Shown in pieces: positions 56,905 to 64,000 of a DNA stretch of 64,000 nt; the first letter of the stretch is position 1; every line of letters begins with the position of its first letter. The translations under genes were made by a program, and so were the position numbers. Location of the stretch: positions 36,389,996 through 36,453,995 of the forward strand of contig CM068313.1 of NCBI GenBank assembly GCA_034766995.1, in the 5' to 3' direction. Source of the DNA: Acanthacorydalis orientalis. Taxonomy: Eukaryota > Arthropoda > Insecta > Megaloptera > Corydalidae. Below the pieces are notes generated by a model. The model worked only from the letters and a program-made list of their open reading frames with translations, made no database searches and was not told the DNA's origin.

Positions 56905-57850
56905 GTAGGAATATTTCATTCATGTCACTTTTAAAACTTAACCTAAGGTATTGTCATACACGTTATAGAAAAAAACCACAGTTTGGATCACGTTATTTGA
57001 TAGATTATAAAAAAGTATTTGATTTCAATGCTTGGTGGGTTAATAAATAAACATAATAAATCAAATATTATACTTTCTTAATTTTTAGGGATAATATTGA
57101 GTGGACAGAAGAGCTTGAAAATAATGCAAAGTTAAAAGTAGTATCAAACTCCATTGTAACGTTTTCTGAATCTGAAATCAACAAATATGAAGAAAATGCA
57201 GATAAATTTTGGAACGAATTTTATTCTATACATCAAAATAAATTTTTCAAAGATCGGCATTGGCTCTTTACTGAATTTCCAGAATTAGCACCTGATTATA
57301 CTGGACCAGAAAGAGTTTTTCCAGGTGAAAGTACAAGTACATATCACAACACATCTGTGCATTTGCGACCTGTTGATTCAATTCAAAAAGAAGTATCTGA
57401 CTCAGATCAAAAGTTAAGAAAAATATTTGAGATTGGTTGTGGTGTCGGAAATACTGTTTTTCCTATTTTACAATATAGCCAAGATCCTAATTTATTTGTA
57501 TATTGTTCTGATTTTTCTCCTACTGCTATTAAAATTATAGAAGAATCATCAGAGTATGATCTGAAAAGGTACATTTTTATATAGTTATTATTACCATAAT
57601 TAATATTATTGACAGAGCTTATTTAATACTTATTGAAAGTTTCCAAAAATTCTTTTTGTTATTAAAACTATTTGTCCTTGACTTTAGGTGTAAAGCATTT
57701 GTGTTAGATGCAACATCAACTACTTGGAATGTTCCTTTTGAAGAAAACAGTTTAGATATTATTGTATCCATATTTGTTTTATCTGCCATTCATCCCAGCA
57801 AGTAAGTTTATCTGATGACAACCATATATGTGTTTGTGTGTATGTATGTG

Positions 57851-57891
<41 letters not shown>

Positions 57892-58388
57892 TATATATAA
57901 TATATATATATATATATACATTATATAATGTTTCATTTACAGATTACGAACTGTTATTTCCAATTGTTACAAATATCTCCGTCCAGGTGGTTTATTTATT
58001 TTTAGAGACTATGGTCGGTATGATTTAGCTCAATTACGCTTCAAACCGGGACGATGTTTAGCTGAAAATTTTTATGTTCGTGGTGATGGAACAAGGGTAT
58101 ATTTTTTTACACAGGGTATAATTACTTTTTAGTTCTTTACATATACAATAGTAGCAATACCTTGTATGTATGCATATGTGTATGTATATATATATATGTA
58201 TACATACATACACAAGTATATATGTATATAAATATATGAATTTTATTTCAGGTGAAATTAGATCTCTTTTCCTGAATTGTGGATTCAAAGAAGAACAAAA
58301 TCTTGTTGATAGAAGATTACAAGTCAATCGCAGTCGCTTATTGACAATGCATAGAGTTTGGATCCAAGCGAAATATCGAAAATATTAA
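56807..58388 (+). CDS. Mettl2: Mettl2-type tRNA (cytosine-N3)-methyltransferase, complete gene with five exons
   Basis: This SAM-dependent class I methyltransferase makes 3-methylcytidine in the anticodon loop of certain Thr/Ser/Arg tRNAs (family knowledge). Exons are 56807-56904 (1a) or 56922-57034 (1b), 57089-57568, 57688-57801, 57943-58115 and 58252-58388 (stop TAA). All introns are GT-AG and every junction preserves frame. The predicted length is 333 residues with exon 1a or 338 with 1b, somewhat shorter than human METTL2 because the linker before the methyltransferase fold is short. Diagnostic motifs (1a numbering) are [17 protein letters not shown], the SAM motif [17 protein letters not shown] at 145-160, [11 protein letters not shown] (motif II), [15 protein letters not shown], the [17 protein letters not shown] region, [15 protein letters not shown] and the C-terminal [20 protein letters not shown]. 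No disruption is seen. Its first-exon duplication is described separately. Confidence 0.95.
56922..57034 (+). CDS. Mettl2: Mettl2 alternative first exon 1b with mitochondrial-like leader
   Basis: ATG at 56922 encodes [18 protein letters not shown], then [19 protein letters not shown] and two bases of Trp. The donor is GTGGGT at 57035. Phase and final residues (NAW) match exon 1a, and 10 of 22 positions are identical between the two segments starting at KRPKFG and KKPQFG. The leader is basic (K5, R9, R14, R16, K17, K18), with the first acidic residue at D28, as in a mitochondrial presequence. The start context is weak (T at -3). It may have its own transcription start. Confidence 0.75.
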
Positions 58389-58469
58389 AATTTATAATAA
58401 ATTCGGTACAAAAATATTTTAATGTTTGTAGTTATGTTGAATTCATAAAACTTGTAATTGTTTATTTTT

Positions 58470-58475
58470 AATAAA
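58470..58475 (+). terminator. Mettl2 polyadenylation signal
   Basis: A canonical AATAAA lies 82 bases after the stop codon and is followed by a T-rich stretch. It is the best poly(A) hexamer candidate in the short 3' UTR. Confidence 0.55.
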
Positions 58476-60465
58476 ACTAACAATTTTAATCATTCATACT
58501 TGTATATTCGTTTTTCCATTTGTTAGTATGCTCATAACTACTGTTTTAGTTCTTTAATTAATAACATAAAAATAATCTGTATTAATTACTACTTCATTTC
58601 ATTATCAATTAGAAACTTATGAATGTGTGCATGTATATATATGTATGTGTATATATATATATATGTGCGTGTGTGTGTGTATATATATATATATGTTATA
58701 GATATGTAAAGATCTTAAATAAAAAAGCAGGATTATTGCAAAAAAAGATCATAAATGAATAGAAGAAATGATTGACTGAACCAAGAAATATAAAAAAAAT
58801 ATCAAGGATAAGCAGTACAATCATCATAAAAATTAATTAAAAACTCATGAGATACAAGACACTAGATTGTTCGATTTGGAAATTTTTGGAGATCATTTGT
58901 TTAGTAATTGTTTGTTAAATAATATTACATATGTACAAGTTTTCTCATATAAAAGTATTCTGTAAATTTATATAGTTGTTGGCAAGCAAAATGAACAAAG
59001 CAATTTTAGTGATACCAAAGATCAACATTCAAAAAACTTAATCTGAAAATTTTGCTGACATATGAATCTCCAAGTATGAATCATTTTAAAAATTTAGAGA
59101 CAAATCTATTTTTAAAAGCTGGATAAAAGTAAACTGAAGATTGTATTTTAGATGAAAAACGTTTTAAACTTGTATAAATGTACAGCTATTTAATGACTCA
59201 GCTGTTTTTAAATAAAATAAGAAGGCCTATATTTAATGTAAAAATACATACATATGTATACATGTATTTATATATAAATAAACACATTGTAAAATATTAC
59301 AGAATTACACAAAACGAGTTTACTCGCTACTTACCAATGATTTTAATAGCTTATGAGTAAACTCACCTGTATAATAAATATAGAATAAACTTGCTTGCAT
59401 GTACACTATTCAGATTTCACTGAGCTGTAGTAGTAAAGCTAACTAGTTGCACTCACTGCTCACACTAATTGCTTTTTTTTATTATCTTGTTACAACAAAA
59501 ATATCTGTTTATAACATATATAAGGATATTTGTATAATAAAAAAATTATGTACATCACAGCACAACACATTTTTATTAATATTAGATTTGACAATCTTAA
59601 ATTACTTCCCCATTTACAAATAATTAAATGCTATACTAAAAAAATATGTATGAATAGTATTATAGCAGCCTTGTATATTTGTAAAATTCGTTCACATAAA
59701 ATACTGAAGATATTAATTAAAAAATATTTAATATTTTATCGAATAAAAAAAAACTATTGCAGTTCAATATATTTCAGGAAAATTGATTGAATATGAAACA
59801 TTTGAAATAAACATTAATTTTTTCAATAAATTGAAACCTACAAACATGCACTTTGTTATTTTGCTATTCGAACATGACTATTATTTTGTAAAAATGTTGA
59901 TTACAACTGCTAATGTTCTAATATTCAAATATATTTTAATTCAGAAACAGATTTAATTATGGCAGTAATTTTGATTGGACGGAAAATTGGTAAATTATTT
60001 TTCCTATCTAATTTATCTTTCAAGAACACTCCATTTGTAAACTGAAAAATATTAGGTTAATAAACAATACTAAATACTTTTAAATAATTATGTTGCTTTT
60101 TCAAATTTTTATGAAAAAAGTAATTCAATAAAAATATTTTTTTAATACTGAAATATAAAATTTTGACACCCATCATATACAATACATTATCATACTATTT
60201 GATCAAAATATTTGTTAAATATATTTCTGAATTAAATTCTTACATAATTAAAATTTGACCTGAATATCAGAATTATTACTAGATACATACAAAAGTGATA
60301 ATATGTATAAAAACATTCCTAATAGAGAATCTTATTTATTACATGAGAAAAGTACAGACTTGGTATTGTTATCGAAAGAGACAAAATTACTAGTTAATTA
60401 GATGAACTATCCTTATTTACACCTCATTTGAATCAACTGAACACATTAATGTTCTCTGTACTTTG

Positions 60466-60466
<1 letters not shown>

Positions 60467-60523
<57 letters not shown>
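60467..60523. repeat. (TA)n microsatellite
   Basis: About 28 TA units in the Mettl2-Ptpmeg intergenic region. Confidence 0.95.
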
Positions 60524-60527
<4 letters not shown>

Positions 60528-60743
60528 CACACTTCCTTGAAAATAATTTTATATATGTAATATTTGCATATAAATACAAAAGTAAGGTTTATAAAAAATT
60601 TAATTGAAAATAATATTCGACTGTCATCTCTTAAATAATGCATTTCTGTAAACAAATATAAATACTTTTATATTTTTTTATTTCTATTTGCAAATCTAAT
60701 AAACTGAAATATTTTTAAGTGAATTTATGTAGTTTATTTTTCA

Positions 60744-60747
<4 letters not shown>

Positions 60748-60840
<93 letters not shown>

Positions 60841-60861
60841 AGAGAGAGAGAGTGTGTGTGA
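60748..60861. repeat. (CATA)n(TA)n(TG)n(GA)n compound microsatellite
   Basis: Four different dinucleotide or tetranucleotide blocks in succession, immediately before a TTAA-type MITE. Confidence 0.95.
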
Positions 60862-60884
60862 TTGTATATAATGGAATAGCTTGT

Positions 60885-61022
60885 TTAACCCTTATGTTAG
60901 TAACCGGGTACCCGGGTACCCACCGCGGTGTATTTGTATGAATAGCTTAAAGAAAATTCAGGTCTGTGGGTACCCGGTTGCTAAAAGACATCGGTAAAGT
61001 TGGTTACTAACATAAGGGTTAA
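60885..61022. mobile_element. piggyBac-like MITE, 138 bp, perfect terminal repeats
   Basis: TTAACCCTTATGTTAGTAAC at the left is exactly inverted at the right, with TTAA duplicated at both edges. Inside are repeats of GGGTACCC near each end. The terminal CCCTTATG recalls CCCTCATG at one end of the piggyBac copy at 41450-43399. Confidence 0.85.
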
Positions 61023-61350
61023 GACTGAACAAAATATATTGTAATGTATATAGTTATTCAATAAATAGTTTCTAATATGAAAAATTCCAAATGAAATTTT
61101 TGAGTTTTTGTTAATGAAAAATACAAAATGAAATTTAATTGCCTAATAAACATACTATATAACCACTGTAATTTTTTAATATTTTTTAAAAGATTTAATT
61201 GAATCAATTTGTATCAGAGATTATTAATAAACAGTCATAAATTAAAATAACATTGAAAATTGAATACAAATTGTTTAAAAAAAAACATCAATCATATCGA
61301 ATATGTTAAACTTTTAATAATAACAAAATAATGGTTCCCTTGAATTCTTA

Positions 61351-61436
61351 TTGACCCTTAAACTACATATTGAGGTTAAAGTGGCCCCAACAAGTGTGTT
61401 TAGTGTTTCATACAGATAGTGTAGTTTATAGGTTAA
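61351..61436. mobile_element. short TTAA-type MITE, 86 bp
   Basis: The ends CCCTTAAACTACA and, inverted, CCTATAAACTACA are bounded by TTGA and TTAA. It is too small to code. The structure matches other piggyBac-type MITEs in the window. Confidence 0.6.
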
Positions 61437-62335
61437 TTAAAAAAAAAAGAATAATCACAATACTGAGCTGCACTATCAATACTTTTAAGTTACATAATTT
61501 GTTACTGAAGACTTATTGGCATTAAATAATATACTGAGACTATGGATTCTCTTTAAACTACTATTACTGTAAATAAATATCACTGTTAAAGAATATTATA
61601 TTTAACTATAAACCAAATACGATACTTTTAGAAAATTAAAAAAAATATACATTTTTAGAAAAGAATTTACAAATAAAACTGATTCCAATTTAACACATTA
61701 TTAATGTAGAAAAAACACTATTTAGGTGATGACAAATATAACAAGAATATATGGACCTAATTACAGAGAAATTGTACATTATTTAAAACAGAAATTTGAT
61801 ATATATGAACAAGTTACCATTGTTAATTTATTTAGTAATCTAACATACACCCTTTTTTCAGAAATAGTAAATGAATTCTATAATTCATAATTTTGCAATA
61901 TAAAAAATTATCTTTAATCCAATCTATAAAAATTATATTTTATAAAAAAATCTTTTTCTTCATAAAAATAATACATAAAAAGAAATTGTATAATTGTATT
62001 AAAGATTCCAATTTCAAATTAGTAATTCTTAATCAATATGATATATTATTTTAATAGAGAAATTAAAACATTTAAAAATGACATATTTTGTTTCAATTGA
62101 CCACATGTAATTTATATTAAATTTGTTTATTGCAGTAATTTTATAAAAAAAAGAAAAGAAATACTAATAAAAACAGATTTTTTTGATGAAAAATACTAAA
62201 AACCACTATTTTATGTAAAATTAATACATTACCAGTTACTTTTTTATAAATTACAATCTTACTAATCTGTTTGAATAAAAAAAATAAACAATATTTCATA
62301 TGGAAGTATTATTAAGTATTACTTATTATGAAGAT

Positions 62336-62341
62336 ATATAC

Positions 62342-62426
<85 letters not shown>
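62336..62426. repeat. (TA)n microsatellite
   Basis: About 42 TA units downstream of Ptpmeg. Confidence 0.95.
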
Positions 62427-62430
<4 letters not shown>

Positions 62431-62587
62431 ATAACTGTGTATTATATTTATATATAATCAATATCAACAATCCTATTAATCATTTCAAAAAAATTTTGAT
62501 AAGTATACATTTTAAAATAATAAAGCAATTAGATGTTGAAATACATATTTGTAAATATTTTAACTGAACACAAAACAAAATACTTAC

Positions 62588-62630
62588 ACTAGTGAAGAAT
62601 ACAGCCATAAGGCGCATCGGTGGTTTTCTA
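62588..62630 (-). other. possible spliced exon downstream of the Ptpmeg stop codon
   Basis: A GC-richer 43-base stretch with an AG boundary after a pyrimidine-containing tract and a GTAAGT donor at 62587. A further GTATGT donor is visible at 62787, 67 bases beyond the Ptpmeg stop. Together they would make a spliced 3' UTR or an alternative C-terminal exon. No coding similarity was recognised. Confidence 0.25.
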
Positions 62631-62660
62631 CTATTCCACAGAAATATAAGGCTGATGTAT

Positions 62661-62695
<35 letters not shown>

Positions 62696-62854
62696 CGTAT
62701 GTATGTATGTGTGTACTACTGTATGTATGTATGTATTACTGTATGTGATCACAATATAAGTAAGTAATAACACGACGGACTACATACCCTGACTAAAGGT
62801 GACATGTCAGAATGACTTTTCAATGGCAGTATAGAAATACATATATTTATTAAT

Positions 62855-63275
62855 TCATCTATGGTTGTCTGTTGTATCTGGTTGAATGATTCCACTGGTA
62901 TAAGCAGCATGAACACTTTCACAAACAAATTTGTATTGACTCTGAAATATATTTATATATATATATATGTATACTTCAAATCAAATTCTAATGAAAATAT
63001 CAGTTGAAAAATTATCTTACAGCATTTTGAATCATCATAGCACGCTGATCTCTCATTGTTTGCACAATATCAAGTGGATACACAGGTTGGCCAACTTCAA
63101 TTAAACACATAGCTGTATCCATTAGTATTAGTACACCAGTTCGTCCAATTCCAGCAGAACAATGTACAACAACTGGAACATCAGGATCTTGAGTGCGAGC
63201 TTCTCTCACACGTTGCGTAAATCGTAGAAACTGACTTGTATCACTTGGTACTCCATGATCTGGCCATGCTAAATA
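62855..63275 (-). CDS. Ptpmeg: Ptpmeg (PTPN3/PTPN4-class) protein tyrosine phosphatase, C-terminal two exons
   Basis: This non-receptor tyrosine phosphatase has FERM-PDZ-PTP architecture in the family; only the C-terminal half of the PTP domain is present. Exon 63275-63021 encodes [19 protein letters not shown], the catalytic loop [15 protein letters not shown] with the nucleophilic Cys and the invariant Arg, and [20 protein letters not shown]. After a GTAAGA intron, exon 62941-62855 encodes [17 protein letters not shown] and ends at TGA with a short hydrophilic tail, so the last 113 residues are seen. The Gln of SQYKF is the Q-loop glutamine. The phrase [15 protein letters not shown] is characteristic of PTPN3/4. 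Upstream exons lie beyond the window; 63276-64000 is intron with no exon recognised. Confidence 0.88.
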
Positions 63276-64000
63276 CTAAAATAAAATAACAAAAAATCTA
63301 AAAAACATACTTTACTAAATAACAAATTCTAAATAATATTATACACAAATAAATTTATTTTTATTTTATTAACTTAAAAATTACTTCCATTTTAAAAATA
63401 ATGATGTAATTAATAATAATTCTAAGACTGAAAAGTATGCAATCCAAATGTGAAAACATTATTTTTTTGCACATATACTAATTAGAAGTAATAATTATTC
63501 GAAATAAATAATAAATTCAAACATTTTAAGATCAAAATTCACTGAATATTTATATTACAAACCGCACATGCGCAATGGCGAATCAACTGTCAAAAAGCAA
63601 TCTACATACTATAGTATTCATATGTACTTAATAATTCTACATAAAGTATACATTCATATATTCACATATAACCAGTCATTACTAGAAAATAAAATATTTA
63701 TTGACATATATTTTTACTTGCAATACAAATACATTAAAACTAAAAGTTCATAATTTACAAAGAGAAGAAAATTAAGGTTAAAATTTAATAAAATATATAC
63801 AAGAATAATTAAAGCAAAATAAATTTAGCTAGAGAAAAGTAAAGTTATTGATGGATGAAGCAATACATTATAATTTTTATTTTTCACTAATTATTTGCAT
63901 ATTATTACAAAACCATTAATTTGACATAACTGTTACTTAATATTTCAATAAATATCTGTATAAATGGAAGAAATTACATTACAACAAAAAGCAAGAACTA

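Larger units (their letters stand above)
58389..62587. other. intergenic region between Mettl2 and Ptpmeg
   Basis: AT-rich DNA between two convergent genes. It holds several (TA)n/(TG)n arrays and two short TTAA-flanked MITEs (60885-61022 and 61351-61436). No reading frame with a recognisable protein was found. A 32-base stretch near 59337-59367 is bracketed on the minus strand by acceptor-like and donor-like signals and is not interpretable alone. Confidence 0.6.

Noticed and set aside
56632..56919. 95-codon minus-strand frame opposite Mettl2 exon 1a
   Set aside because: It is the shadow of the Mettl2 first exon and its upstream region; no homology or splice sites.
59337..59367. 32-base minus-strand micro-exon candidate between acceptor- and donor-like signals
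   Set aside because: Too short and isolated, no neighbouring exon in a compatible phase, and an inverted GAGTTTACTC/GAGTAAACTC repeat could explain the apparent pattern.

Overview
The window looks like nuclear DNA from an insect, most probably a hymenopteran. It is very AT-rich and crowded with (TA)n microsatellites. It carries several decayed mariner-like elements and a piggyBac relic. It contains spliced genes of the alan shepard, Mettl2 and Ptpmeg families with GT-AG introns. The order is inferred from composition and protein resemblance only; no species can be named.

Layout. (1) 1-1460, minus strand: four exons of the RNA-binding protein gene alan shepard (shep), covering the Gln/Ala/Ser-rich region and RRM1; the gene continues beyond base 1. 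(2) 1461-43987: one 42.5-kb shep intron with no conserved host coding exon that I recognise, but four dead DNA transposons in the Tc1/mariner superfamily (three mariner/Tc-like at 4.4, 7.7 and 37.1 kb and one Mos1-like at 26.4 kb), a degenerate piggyBac (41.45-43.4 kb), a pogo-like MITE and dozens of (TA)n tracts. Several GC-richer islands could be alternative promoters or first exons. (3) 43988-44115: the most 5' coding exon of shep visible here. (4) 44116-56218: a second shep intron or intron cluster, with two more dead mariners and at least four MITEs. A probable non-coding first exon lies near 56219. (5) 56220-56806: putative bidirectional promoter. (6) 56807-58388, plus strand: a complete Mettl2-type tRNA (cytosine-N3) methyltransferase gene with five exons and two competing first exons. 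(7) 58389-62587: AT-rich intergenic DNA with two small TTAA-flanked MITEs. (8) 62855-63275 and beyond, minus strand: the last two coding exons of a Ptpmeg (PTPN3/4-class) tyrosine phosphatase.

The three host genes share no obvious pathway. shep binds RNA in the nucleus and cytoplasm, Mettl2 modifies tRNA, and Ptpmeg is a cortical phosphatase.

The most interesting observation is in Mettl2. Exon 1a encodes an acidic, cytosolic-looking N-terminus. Exon 1b, 17 bases downstream, encodes a homologous N-terminus preceded by a basic, acid-free leader that looks like a mitochondrial presequence. Both splice in the same phase to exon 2. One insect gene may therefore make the cytosolic and mitochondrial enzymes that vertebrates obtain from METTL2 and METTL8. 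A second theme is that most TIR elements here sit directly inside (TA)n tracts.
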